Positions 53,154-61,484 of a stretch of 64,000 bases of DNA are shown piece after piece (positions within the stretch are counted from its first letter, which is position 1; each line of letters opens with the position of its first letter). Below the pieces are notes generated by a model, which was given only the letters and a program-made list of their open reading frames with translations, was not told the DNA's origin and ran no database searches. Origin of the DNA: DATENM01 sp045807725 (GTDB lineage Bacteria; Acidobacteriota; Blastocatellia; UBA7656); contig JBJMGV010000013.1 of NCBI GenBank assembly GCA_045807725.1, positions 1 to 64,000 of the forward strand. Reading direction: 5' to 3'. A program made the translations under genes and the position numbers.

Positions 53154-54263
53154 ATGAGAGTAATCATCGCAGCGGGCGGCACTGGCGGGCACATTTATCC
53201 GGGCGTGGCGATTGCCCGCGAGTTCGAGCGGCGCGACCCGCAGACCGAGATTCTGTTCGTCGGCACGCCACGCGGACTGGAATCGAAGATCGTGCCGCGC
53301 GAAGGGTTCAAGCTGGAGTTGATACAGGTCGGCGCGCTCAAAGGCGTCTCGGTCTTTGCAAAATCAAAATCGCTCGTCGGCTTGCCCTTGAGCTTTGTTT
53401 CGGCGCTCGGCATACTGCGACGTTTCAAACCTGATGTCGTGATTGGCGTCGGTGGTTATTCGTCGGGGCCGACGCTGCTGATGGCGGCCTTGCGCCGCAT
53501 CCCGACGATGATCGTCGAGCCGAACGCGATGCCGGGATTCACGAATCGCGTGCTCGCTCGTTATGTTCGCGCGGCGGCGCTGACGTTTGAAGACGCGCTC
53601 AAATACTTCGGCAAGCGCGGCGTAGTCACAGGCAACCCGGTGCGCGGTGATTTCGCTGGCATTCAAAAGAAAGCGCGCGGCGAGCGATTGAATGTTTTGA
53701 TCTTCGGCGGCAGCCAGGGCGCGCACGCGATCAACCTGGCGATGACCGAAGCCGCGCGCTTGCTCGCGCCGCAGAAGGAGCGATTCAGTATTGTGCATCA
53801 GACCGGCGAGAAGGATTACGAGATGGTCGAGCGTGCTTACAAAGAGGCGGGGTTTGAGGCGGCGGAGGTCAAGCCGTTCATTCACGATATGGCGGCGCGC
53901 TTTGAATGGGCGGACGTGTTGATCTGTCGGAGCGGCGCGACGACCGTCGCCGAAGTCGCGGCGGCAGGCAAGGCAGCGGTCTTCGTTCCCTTCCCTTTCG
54001 CCACCGACGATCATCAGCGCAAGAACGCCGAAGCGTTCGAGCGCGTCGGCGCGGCTCGCCTGATCGTGCAGAAAGACTTGACGCCGGCGCGGCTCGCCGA
54101 AGAGTTGCGGCGTTTGATGGATGAACCTGAATTGATTGACCGGATGGAAGCGGCGAGCCGCAAGCTCGGTCGTCCCGACTCAGCGGCGCGCGCCGTGGAT
54201 TTAGCAATGAAATTGGCGGGGATCAGAAATCAGGAGTCAGAAGTCAGGAGTCAGAATGAATAA
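53154..54263 (+). CDS. murG: UDP-GlcNAc:undecaprenyl-PP-MurNAc-pentapeptide GlcNAc-transferase
   Basis: 369 residues. AAGGTGGHIYPGVAIAREF is G-loop 1, GGYSSGPTLLMA with IVEPNAMPG follow, then the second-domain IFGGSQGAHAIN and CRSGATTVAEVAAAGKAAVFVPFPFATDDHQRKNA. It makes lipid II on the inner face of the membrane. The last ~12 residues (NQESEVRSQNE) are translated from the following heptad repeat, so the natural C-terminus has been replaced or extended. The ATG follows the preceding repeat without any Shine-Dalgarno sequence. Confidence 0.95.
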   Translation: MRVIIAAGGTGGHIYPGVAIAREFERRDPQTEILFVGTPRGLESKIVPREGFKLELIQVGALKGVSVFAKSKSLVGLPLSFVSALGILRRFKPDVVIGVGGYSSGPTLLMAALRRIPTMIVEPNAMPGFTNRVLARYVRAAALTFEDALKYFGKRGVVTGNPVRGDFAGIQKKARGERLNVLIFGGSQGAHAINLAMTEAARLLAPQKERFSIVHQTGEKDYEMVERAYKEAGFEAAEVKPFIHDMAARFEWADVLICRSGATTVAEVAAAGKAAVFVPFPFATDDHQRKNAEAFERVGAARLIVQKDLTPARLAEELRRLMDEPELIDRMEAASRKLGRPDSAARAVDLAMKLAGIRNQESEVRSQNE

Positions 54264-54320
54264 GGAAGTCATCGCTTCGCGCTTTCGCTTTCATTCCGAC
54301 TTCTGACTTCTGACTCCTGA
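54221..54320. repeat. Inverted heptad-repeat hairpin, GAGTCAG family (second copy)
   Basis: Left arm 54221-54260 (CAGGAGTCAGAAGTCAGGAG and on), right arm 54290-54320 (CTTCTGACTTCTGACTCCTG and on), loop ~29 bases. The left arm overlaps the last codons and the stop of murG. The murC ATG is 12 bases after the right arm. Confidence 0.88.
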
Positions 54321-54332
54321 ATACTTAAAGAG

Positions 54333-55715
54333 ATGCTTTTTCGTAGAGTCAGACATATTCATTTCGTCGGCATCGGCGGCATCGGCATGAGCGGTATCGC
54401 CAAGGTGTTGCTGTCGCTCGGTATGAACTTCCGCGTTACGGGGAGCGACGCCAGGCGTTCGCCGATCACCGACAATCTCGAAGAGATGGGCGCGACCATC
54501 TGGGAAGGCCATGCCGGCGAGCACATTGCCGGCGCGGATGTCGTCGTCTGCTCGTCGGCGGTGCGCAACGATAACCCCGAAGTCACTACCGCGCACCAAC
54601 GCTTGATCCCGGTCATTCCGCGCGCCGAGATGCTGGCGGAGTTGATGCGCCTCTATCGCTACGGCATCGCCGTCGCCGGCACACACGGCAAGACGACGAC
54701 GACTTCGATGATCTCGCACCTGATGACCGCGACCGCCTTTGATCCGACCATCGTCGTCGGCGGGCGCGTGACGACGCTGGCTTCACACGCTCAAGTCGGT
54801 CACGGCGATTACATTGTCGTTGAAGCCGACGAATCGGACGGCTCGCTGCTCTTGCTGACGCCGACGATTGCCGTGCTGACCAACATTGACGCCGACCACC
54901 TCGATCATTTCAAAGGCGGCATCAGTGAGATCAAAGACTGCTTTGTGGAGTTCGCCAACCGCGTGCCGTTTTACGGAACGATTGTGCTCTGTCTCGACGA
55001 TCAGAATGTGCAAGCGATTATCCCGCAGATCACGCGGCGGACGGTGAGTTATGGATTGGCGGCGCAGGCTGACGTGTCGGCCTGGAATATTCAGTTGAAC
55101 ACCGCCTTCGGTTCCGAGTTCACCGTGCGCGCCTTTGGCAAAGAGCAGGGGCAGGTCAAGCTGTGGGTTCCGGGCCTGCATAACGTTTATAACGCGATGG
55201 CAGCCATCGCCGTCGGGCTTGACCTTAACATCGAGTTCGACCGCATCAGCGAAGCGATGAGCAGCTTTCGCGGCGCAGAACGACGCTTTCAGATCAAAGG
55301 CGAGAAGAACGATGTGCTGGTGGTGGATGATTACGGCCATCACCCGACTGAGATCAAAGCGACGCTCGCGGCAGCGCGCACGTCGGGCCGCCGCGTCGTC
55401 ACTTTGTTTCAGCCGCACCGTTACACTCGCACGCGCGACTTAATGGATGATTTCGCGCGCTCGTTCTACGGCGCAGATGTGTTGTTGATTACAGACATCT
55501 ACGCCGCCAGCGAAGACCCGATTGAAGGAATTAACAGCCGCACACTGGCCGAGCAGACCGAGCGGTTCGGCCATCGCCACGTCGAATACATCGGCGCGCT
55601 GGCAAACGCGGCGAGTCGTCTGAAAGAGATCGTTCAGCCCCACGATCTTGTCTTAACGCTCGGAGCCGGCAACGTCTATCACGCAGGAGACGAGTTGCTG
55701 CGAATTTTGGAGTAG
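54333..55715 (+). CDS. murC: UDP-N-acetylmuramate:L-alanine ligase
   Basis: 460 residues. HFVGIGGIGMSGIAKVLLSLG opens the UDP-binding domain, VAGTHGKTTTTSMISHLM is the ATP loop, EADESDGSLLLL and IDADHLDHF bind metal and substrate, and VVDDYGHHPTEIKATLAAAR with FQPHRYTRT close it. It adds L-Ala, the first amino acid of the stem. AAAGAG lies just before the ATG. In many clusters murB and ddl follow; here a repeat hairpin and ftsQ follow instead. Confidence 0.95.
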   Translation: MLFRRVRHIHFVGIGGIGMSGIAKVLLSLGMNFRVTGSDARRSPITDNLEEMGATIWEGHAGEHIAGADVVVCSSAVRNDNPEVTTAHQRLIPVIPRAEMLAELMRLYRYGIAVAGTHGKTTTTSMISHLMTATAFDPTIVVGGRVTTLASHAQVGHGDYIVVEADESDGSLLLLTPTIAVLTNIDADHLDHFKGGISEIKDCFVEFANRVPFYGTIVLCLDDQNVQAIIPQITRRTVSYGLAAQADVSAWNIQLNTAFGSEFTVRAFGKEQGQVKLWVPGLHNVYNAMAAIAVGLDLNIEFDRISEAMSSFRGAERRFQIKGEKNDVLVVDDYGHHPTEIKATLAAARTSGRRVVTLFQPHRYTRTRDLMDDFARSFYGADVLLITDIYAASEDPIEGINSRTLAEQTERFGHRHVEYIGALANAASRLKEIVQPHDLVLTLGAGNVYHAGDELLRILE

Positions 55716-55808
55716 GGTCTGGAGACTAGAGGCTAGGGACTAGAGGGAAACGGAAGCAATCAGCACCTTTTCTCCTGCTAGCCTCCAGCCTCCAGCCTCT
55801 AGCCTCTG
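55716..55808. repeat. Inverted heptad-repeat hairpin, GAGGCTA family
   Basis: Left arm 55716-55746 (GGAGACTAGAGGCTAGGGAC and on), right arm 55777-55808 (GCCTCCAGCCTCCAGCCTCT and on), loop ~30 bases. It starts at the base after the murC stop. Same unit as the S23-bearing element at 35864-36292, but empty. Confidence 0.88.
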
Positions 55809-55826
55809 CAAGTGGGAGGTGGCGCT

Positions 55827-56849
55827 TTGGCGATAGCTCAACGGGGTGATGCCAGGGGGCGTACACAGGTCGTGACGCCGCGCGCGCCGCGCCGGTTGTC
55901 ACAGTCGCGTTCGCGCAGCGGCGGCAGCCTCAGGCTCGGCCAGCGATTGAAGGACGCAGCGGTCTTCATCAAACCGGCTGTGGTCCTGGTCGCGGTAGCT
56001 CTTTTAATCATCGGTTACAACGCGCTGGCCAACTCGCAGCTATTCGATCTGCATAACGTCAACGTCAGTCAGGCGAGTCCGGCGTTGCAGAGTGAGATCG
56101 AACAGACCGTGCGCCGCGCCGTCGGTCAAACGAGACTGCTCGACGTGAATCTAATCGCGTTGAAAGAGAAGATCGAGAAGATTCCACAGGTGCGCTCGGC
56201 CTCGGTGGCGCGCGTCCTGCCTGATGGCATCTCGGTGCAAGTCGCCGAGCGACGCCCGGCAGTGCTGGTGCGCCGGCAATCGGGCGCGCAGGAAGAACGG
56301 CTCGTATGGCTCGACGAAGACGCCGTCGAGATGGGCGAGTTCACCAGCTTGAACGCCAGCGCAGGAGCGGGCGTGCCGGCTGAAGTCCCGCCCATCGCCA
56401 AGGGCTTTGAAGACGGCAACCGCTCACAGGCGGCGATCAATGCCGACCGCGAGCGCATTGCGGTCTACAAGAAATTGCAGGGCGAGTTGAGCGAGGGCGC
56501 GACATCGCTGTGGAACCTGCTTGATGAGATTGATCTGCGTGATGTGAAAGACGTGAACCTGAGCCTCGCCCGCCCGCACGTGTTGATTCACATCGGCAGC
56601 ACAGACTTTCGCAAGCGGTTCGAGATGGCGCTGACCATTATGCAGGCAGCCAAGAGCGGCGACGCGGACGCCTTGCGGCGTTTGCGCACGCCGGAGCAAA
56701 AGATTGAACAACTGATCCAGAACGCCGACCATTTCAGCTTTATCGACACGGCGCGCTCGGATCGAATCGTCGTCAACTTCGCCTCCCCCGGCGTAGACAA
56801 AGCCCCGGTGAAGCAGGAAACCAAACCGACAGAGGGCAAGAAGAAGTGA
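55827..56849 (+). CDS. ftsQ: Cell division protein FtsQ
   Basis: 340 residues. A basic N-terminus, then a membrane segment at ~48-66 (AVVLVAVALLIIGYNALA). A POTRA domain follows (LFDLHNVNVSQASPALQSEIEQTVR, LIALKEKIEKIPQVRSASVARVLPDGISVQVAERRPAVLV) and the beta domain with a long insert. It scaffolds FtsL/B at the septum. I take TTG 55827 as the start, because GGGAGGT (55814-55820) lies 6 bases ahead; GTG 55812 is the alternative. The TGA stop lies in the following repeat. Confidence 0.88.
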   Translation: MAIAQRGDARGRTQVVTPRAPRRLSQSRSRSGGSLRLGQRLKDAAVFIKPAVVLVAVALLIIGYNALANSQLFDLHNVNVSQASPALQSEIEQTVRRAVGQTRLLDVNLIALKEKIEKIPQVRSASVARVLPDGISVQVAERRPAVLVRRQSGAQEERLVWLDEDAVEMGEFTSLNASAGAGVPAEVPPIAKGFEDGNRSQAAINADRERIAVYKKLQGELSEGATSLWNLLDEIDLRDVKDVNLSLARPHVLIHIGSTDFRKRFEMALTIMQAAKSGDADALRRLRTPEQKIEQLIQNADHFSFIDTARSDRIVVNFASPGVDKAPVKQETKPTEGKKK

Positions 56850-56921
56850 TGAGTGATGAATAAGGAGTGATGAGCAGAAGCCACCTGTGACTCATCACTC
56901 CTCACTCAGCACTCATCAGTC
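56846..56921. repeat. Inverted heptad-repeat hairpin, GAGTGAT family
   Basis: Left arm 56846-56875 (GTGATGAGTGATGAATAAGG and on), right arm ~56888-56921 (ACTCATCACTCCTCACTCAG and on). It contains the ftsQ stop (56847-56849) and ends 12 bases before the ftsA ribosome-binding site. Confidence 0.85.
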
Positions 56922-56947
56922 AAGTGACAGCCGGAGGATGAATAAAA

Positions 56948-58183
56948 ATGGCTAAGGGAAGCAGACACATTGCGGCGCTCGACATCGGCACGACAGAAGT
57001 CCGCGCCGTTGTCGGCGAGATTACCGATAACGACAAGCTTGAAATCATCGGCGTCGGTCGCGCTCCGTCGCGCGGCGTGCGCAAGGGCGTCGTCGTCAAC
57101 ATTGAGGCTACTGTTGATGCGATCAAGCAGGCCGTCGAAGAGGCCGAGATGATGGCCGGCGTGCCGATTGATGCCGCTTATGTTGGCATGGGCGGCGCGC
57201 AGGTGCGCGGCATGAATTCGCGCGGCGTCATTGCCATCAGCCGCCGCAACCGCGACATCACCGAAGATGATGTCTATCGCGTCATCGATCAGGCCCGCTC
57301 CATCAGCGTGCCGACTGACCGCGAGATCGTTGACGTGCTGCCGCAGGAGTTCACCGTTGACGGGCAGGACGGCATTGGCAATCCTATAGGCTTTCTCGGC
57401 ATGCGGCTCGAAGCCGCCGTTCACGTTGTTACGTCGCCGATCACGGCGCGGCAGAACGTCATCACCTCGGTCAACCGCGCCGGCATGGTCGTCACCGACA
57501 CGGTCATCAACCACGTCGCCGGCGGCGAAGCGACGCTGTCGCCCGATGAGAAAGAGTATGGCTCAGCCGTCATCGATATGGGTGCAGACATCACGAACCT
57601 GACCATCTTCTTCCGCGATGCGGTTCGTCACACAGCGGTCTTCCCGATGGGCGGCAATCATTTCACCAACGACATCGCCGTCGGTTTGCGCACGCCCGTG
57701 CCTGAAGCCGAGCGCATCAAGCAGCACGAAGGCTGCGCGTTGTCGCTGCTGATGGCCGAAAGCGAGCGCAGCCGAATGGTCGAAGTGCCTTCGGTCGGCG
57801 GTCGCCCGGCGCGTATGCTCAGCCGGCAGATCCTCTGTGAGATTTTGCAGCCACGCGCCGAAGAAATTTTCCATTATGCGGCTGAAGAGATTCAGCGCGC
57901 CGGCTTCGAGCGGCAGATTCTATCAAGCGTCGTGTTGATCGGCGGCGGCGCGTTAATGGACGGCGTGGTGGAGCTTGCCGAACAGGTGCTCGACCTGCCG
58001 GCTCGTCACGGCATGCCGGATTTCGTCGGCGGGCTTACGGGCGAGATCGACAGCCCGGCCTTTGCCACCGTCGTCGGCACGATGCTCTACGGTTTCCACA
58101 AGCAAATAAATCTGAAAAAGATTCATTCTTTAAAGGACGGCGCGCCCAAACAAGAGAGTTTTTGGAAGCGCTGGTTGCGGTAA
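56948..58183 (+). CDS. ftsA: Cell division protein FtsA
   Basis: 411 residues, actin-like ATPase. ALDIGTTEVRAVVGE is the phosphate-1 loop, the SHS2/1C domain lies at ~85-165 (GVPIDAAYVGMGGAQVRGMNSRGVI), SAVIDMGADITNLTIF is phosphate-2, and VVLIGGGALMDGV is the adenosine motif. The last residues (ESFWKRWLR) form the amphipathic membrane-targeting helix. It tethers FtsZ to the membrane. CGGAGGA at 56933-56939 gives a good start at ATG 56948. Confidence 0.95.
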   Translation: MAKGSRHIAALDIGTTEVRAVVGEITDNDKLEIIGVGRAPSRGVRKGVVVNIEATVDAIKQAVEEAEMMAGVPIDAAYVGMGGAQVRGMNSRGVIAISRRNRDITEDDVYRVIDQARSISVPTDREIVDVLPQEFTVDGQDGIGNPIGFLGMRLEAAVHVVTSPITARQNVITSVNRAGMVVTDTVINHVAGGEATLSPDEKEYGSAVIDMGADITNLTIFFRDAVRHTAVFPMGGNHFTNDIAVGLRTPVPEAERIKQHEGCALSLLMAESERSRMVEVPSVGGRPARMLSRQILCEILQPRAEEIFHYAAEEIQRAGFERQILSSVVLIGGGALMDGVVELAEQVLDLPARHGMPDFVGGLTGEIDSPAFATVVGTMLYGFHKQINLKKIHSLKDGAPKQESFWKRWLR

Positions 58184-58550
58184 AAAAAAATTTCGTAATG
58201 ACGCAGACAGAAGGAAAAAAAGGTTGTCGGGGTAAAGCGGCTATGCTACTATGCGGTGTGTCTTCAGAAGAATGGTCTACCACATATTGTAGCAACCGGC
58301 TGCCAGCCTCAATGGCACTGTTAGGAGAACCCCTTCACACGACGGGAGCGCCGACCACGCACCCGCAAGGGTGGGTATTGCGCGCCCGCGTTGCCGCCTC
58401 GGTGATAGCGGCGGCCCACGTCCTGACAGTGTTTGAAAATTGAAGTCGTATCAGGGAGATGTTCACGCGAGCGATGATGTTGAGGTGTAGCCGCCTCGCC
58501 GCCCTCGCCCGCTCGGTTGCTAATGTTTGGTTTGCAGGAGGCACAAACGA
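58184..58550 (+). other. Long leader region of ftsZ, no gene
   Basis: 367 bases between ftsA and ftsZ hold no gene I can support. A putative promoter sits near the front (58224-58252). Further on there are small stems, e.g. CACCC-GCAA-GGGTG (58360-58373) with a GNRA-type loop. This would give ftsZ a transcript leader of about 290 bases. I could not match it to a known riboswitch. Confidence 0.55.
58224..58252 (+). promoter_or_regulatory. Putative promoter for ftsZ
   Basis: TTGTCG (58224-58229), 17-base spacer, TACTAT (58247-58252), four of six matches in each hexamer. It would allow ftsZ to be made independently of the long upstream operon. Confidence 0.5.
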
Positions 58551-59690
58551 ATGGCAGTGGATGAACGCAAAGGACTAATAATATTCGACGATTCGGACCA
58601 CCCAACCAACGGCGCGAAGATCAAGGTCATCGGCGTCGGCGGCGGCGGCGGCAACGCGATCAATCGAATGATTGAGGCCGGCATCGAAGGCGTGCAGTTC
58701 CTCGTCGCCAACACCGATCTGCAAGCGCTCAAAAATTCCAGAGCTTCCGTTAAAATCCAGATCGGCGAAAAGTTGACGCGAGGACTCGGAGCCGGCGGTG
58801 ATCCGGAGGTCGGGCGGCAGTCGGCGCTCGAAGACACCGAAAAGATCATTGAGGCGCTCGAAGGCTCGGATATGGTCTTCATTACCACCGGCCTCGGTGG
58901 CGGCACGGGAACCGGCGCAGCGCCGATCCTTGCCAGCCTCGCCACCGAGCTTGGCGCGTTGACCGTAGCCGTTGTCACCAAGCCGTTTCGTTTTGAGGGT
59001 CGTCGTCGTCAGCGCCAGGCCGAACAGGGCCTCAACGAACTGCGCGAGTGCGTTGACACGGTCATCACAATTCCGAACGAGCGGCTGTTGAACGCCGTAG
59101 CGCGAGGCACTCCCTTCCTCGAATCCTTCAAGCTCGCCGACGACGTGCTGCGCCAGGCCGTGCAAGGCATCAGTGACATCATCACCGTGCCGGGCTTGAT
59201 CAACGTAGACTTCGCCGACGTGAAAACGATTATGGCCGGCATGGGCATGGCCTTGATGGGCACAGGTTCTGCGGTCGGCGAGAACCGCGCGCTCGAAGCG
59301 ACGCAACGCGCTATCTCAAGCCCGCTGCTTGAAGAGGCTTCGATTGAAGGCGCGAAAGGATTGCTGGTCAACGTGACGGGCGGGACCGACCTGACGTTGT
59401 TCGAGGTCAACGAAGCGATGTCGATCATCCACGACTCCGCTGATCCCGACGCCAACATTATCTTCGGCGCGGTGCTCGATGAGAAACTTGCCGACGAGAT
59501 GAAGATCACGGTCATCGCTACGGGCTTTGACCGCGCGGCAGCCGCCGCCGAACCCGCGCCGCGCACCTTTGCCGCGCAGCCTGCGACGACGGCGACGCCC
59601 GTCGCGGGTGCGCCGCCGACCGGCACGACCGGCCCATTGCGCCGCGACGACCTTGACGTTCCCGCCTTCATTCGCAAGAAGGCCGATTAA
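58551..59690 (+). CDS. ftsZ: Cell division protein FtsZ
   Basis: 379 residues, tubulin-like GTPase forming the Z ring. KVIGVGGGGGNAINRMIEAG, the GTP signature GGGTGTGAAP, the T7-loop region with its Asp (NVDFADVKTIM), and the C-terminal partner peptide DDLDVPAFIRKK are intact. A linker of ~45 residues (Ala/Pro/Thr-rich) precedes the peptide. AGGAGG at 58536-58541 lies 9 bases before ATG 58551; an in-frame ATG at 58527 is upstream of that site and is rejected. Confidence 0.97.
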   Translation: MAVDERKGLIIFDDSDHPTNGAKIKVIGVGGGGGNAINRMIEAGIEGVQFLVANTDLQALKNSRASVKIQIGEKLTRGLGAGGDPEVGRQSALEDTEKIIEALEGSDMVFITTGLGGGTGTGAAPILASLATELGALTVAVVTKPFRFEGRRRQRQAEQGLNELRECVDTVITIPNERLLNAVARGTPFLESFKLADDVLRQAVQGISDIITVPGLINVDFADVKTIMAGMGMALMGTGSAVGENRALEATQRAISSPLLEEASIEGAKGLLVNVTGGTDLTLFEVNEAMSIIHDSADPDANIIFGAVLDEKLADEMKITVIATGFDRAAAAAEPAPRTFAAQPATTATPVAGAPPTGTTGPLRRDDLDVPAFIRKKAD

Positions 59691-59724
59691 CACTCCTGCA
59701 CCAAAATAATCCTCTGAGCTGTTC

Positions 59725-59754
59725 AGCCGCTGCGTTCTTGCAGCGGCTTTTTTA
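59725..59754 (+). terminator. Rho-independent terminator of the dcw cluster
   Basis: A perfect 9-bp stem AGCCGCTGC/GCAGCGGCT (59725-59733 with 59740-59748), 6-base loop, followed by T6 (59748-59753). It is 35 bases after the ftsZ stop and marks the end of the cluster. Confidence 0.92.
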
Positions 59755-59765
59755 TAGGGATCGTC

Positions 59766-60842
59766 TCACGACTCGCGCCGTGCTTTCGGCAGCGTAGTGA
59801 GGAATCTGCCGACGCGCGACATCAGGTTGCTGAGTTGATAAGGCAGGCGGGGCGATTCATCGATGCGGCCTCTGCGACGGATGGTCGCCTCAAGCGCGTC
59901 GGGCCAGCGCGCACGCAGCGTCTTCAACAGTCCGCCGGGATTTCGCAGATAGGTCGAGAGCGGGCGCGCGTAAGACATCGGCGGATAGTTGATCGGAAAT
60001 GGCGCGCTCCAGTTTTTCAACACGTGCGGGACGAACCAGCGCGGCAGTTGTTCGGCGCGGGCCGCCACGGGCGTTTCGTCTAAGTGAGCGCCGAGCAGTT
60101 GATGAGCCAGGCCGATAGCGCAGGCCAGCCAGTCGGCTTCGAGCGCGTCCGTGCCGAAGAAGCGCGCCCAATCGAAACCCGCCGGTCGCGTCTCGATAGC
60201 GACGGCGATGTCACACAGCCACAGCGGACGCCACGCCCCGTGCCTGAGCAGATGCGTGCAGAGAATTCGTAGCTGATCTTCAAAGCCGAGCACGCGCACC
60301 TGCACGTCGCCCAGCGGGATGAGCGTAGAGCGCGCCAGTAATTCATCTGCGCTCAAGGCGTCCAGTTTAGCGAAGCCATCGTGCAGATCAATGTTGAAGG
60401 GTTGTCCCTGCAACGTGCGAGCGACGGCAGCAGCAGTTGCATAATCCTCCGGCTTAAAACAGAGGTCCACGTCGCCGTAAGGGCGCAGCCACTTCTCGCT
60501 ATACCAGCGCGCCACGGCCCAGCCTTTGACCAGCACCGGCTCAACACCGGCGGCGCGAAACAGCGTGAAGAGTTGTTGAATTTCCGCTTCGTGGATGGCC
60601 GAATGCAGGGCGTGCATGCGGTAGGCTTCGTGCAGCGGCGCGGCTGCCGCCGTGTCTGCGAGCGGCGAATGGCGCAGCCGCTGCCAGCCGAGCGCGCCCG
60701 CGCCCGAAGCGAGAAGCAGCGGCGCGACTTCATTCAATTCATCGACAGAAAAATCAACCGGCGGCGGCGACTCGCGCCACGCTCCGGCAAGCACGCGCGC
60801 GACGCGCCGACCGAGCGACTGCTTCACACGCGATGCTGACAT
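59766..60842 (-). CDS. Nucleotidyltransferase family protein (PF14907-type)
   Basis: 358 residues. The core VEPVLVKGWAVARWYSEKWLRPYGDVDLCF (Lys-Gly, then R-P-x-G-D-x-D) is that of NTP_transf_5. An all-helical region follows (LRILCTHLLRHGAWRPLWLCDIAVAI). Members are found in lasso-peptide and related RiPP clusters and in sugar-polymer loci, where they are thought to modify the product or a sugar. It is the last gene of the minus-strand set with a PqqD-type protein and an HprK-like kinase, the same trio seen in those clusters. Substrate unknown. Confidence 0.85.
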   Translation of the reverse strand: MSASRVKQSLGRRVARVLAGAWRESPPPVDFSVDELNEVAPLLLASGAGALGWQRLRHSPLADTAAAAPLHEAYRMHALHSAIHEAEIQQLFTLFRAAGVEPVLVKGWAVARWYSEKWLRPYGDVDLCFKPEDYATAAAVARTLQGQPFNIDLHDGFAKLDALSADELLARSTLIPLGDVQVRVLGFEDQLRILCTHLLRHGAWRPLWLCDIAVAIETRPAGFDWARFFGTDALEADWLACAIGLAHQLLGAHLDETPVAARAEQLPRWFVPHVLKNWSAPFPINYPPMSYARPLSTYLRNPGGLLKTLRARWPDALEATIRRRGRIDESPRLPYQLSNLMSRVGRFLTTLPKARRES

Positions 60843-60998
60843 GGCAAGTTGAAGGATGCAGAACTTGCGCGTTTGGCGCGAGCCTGTTTTGTGATCGTAG
60901 CCACTAAGTAGATGTGAGCCAGAAGGACAGGGCGAAACTCGGCGTGCGGCTTGTGCCGGAAAGAGATCGCCATAAAGTGTTTTTTAGATCACCAACGA

Positions 60999-61484
60999 TT
61001 ACGCGCAGGTGCCATTAGAACAGACGCCGGAACAGCATTGCGAAGAGGTGCTACATGCCGATCCTGCTCCTCCGCACGTTGCCGCTTGCGCCGCGCGCGG
61101 AGCGACGATGCTGGCGACGACGGGCAATGCGACCGCCGCGCCTATGCCCACCCGCTTCAACATCGCGCGCCGGCTGACGCCGCTTGCCGGATTTGCTGCC
61201 AGTGCGCCGTTCAACAGGCCGCTGCGTTGCAACTGGTCAACCGCAAGTTCAACCACCGCCGCCGACACTTCAACTCCCTGCTGCCGGCTCAAGCGCGCGG
61301 CGATTTGATGGGCTGTGCTTTGCCCATCCAGACCCCGCCACACCCGCGCGGCAGTCTCATTCAAGCAATGCGCCTGATGGCGGCGCTGGTCATAAACCAG
61401 CACCTCATCGGCCATCTCCTGCACAATCAGGTCCTCTGTTCGCGCTGCCGGTAGAATTGCTTCGTCGTTTATTTTCATCATCAC
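60999..61484 (-). CDS. PqqD-like (RRE) protein fused to a Tat signal and a six-Cys knottin-like tail
   Basis: 161 residues with a unique order. Residues ~15-92 are a PqqD-type winged-helix recognition domain (VYDQRRHQAHCLNETAARVWRGLDG, VAAVVELAVDQLQRSGLL). SRRAMLKRVGIG (104-115) is a twin-arginine motif, followed by a hydrophobic stretch (114-128) and an AQA cleavage site (132-134). The remaining ~27 residues hold six cysteines as C-X6-C-X5-CC-X3-C-X4-C (137, 144, 150, 151, 155, 160), the inhibitor-cystine-knot spacing. It reads as a leader/recognition domain, export signal and disulfide peptide in one chain. A GGAGTG site precedes the ATG cluster. Role inferred. Confidence 0.85.
   Translation of the reverse strand: MMMKINDEAILPAARTEDLIVQEMADEVLVYDQRRHQAHCLNETAARVWRGLDGQSTAHQIAARLSRQQGVEVSAAVVELAVDQLQRSGLLNGALAANPASGVSRRAMLKRVGIGAAVALPVVASIVAPRAAQAATCGGAGSACSTSSQCCSGVCSNGTCA

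Noticed and set aside
58300..58420. Riboswitch in the ftsZ leader
   Set aside because: Small stems and a GNRA loop are present, but I could not match the conserved core of any known class.
58162..58443. Small gene between ftsA and ftsZ
   Set aside because: Starts inside ftsA, has no ribosome-binding site, contains the putative ftsZ promoter and has no protein-like pattern.
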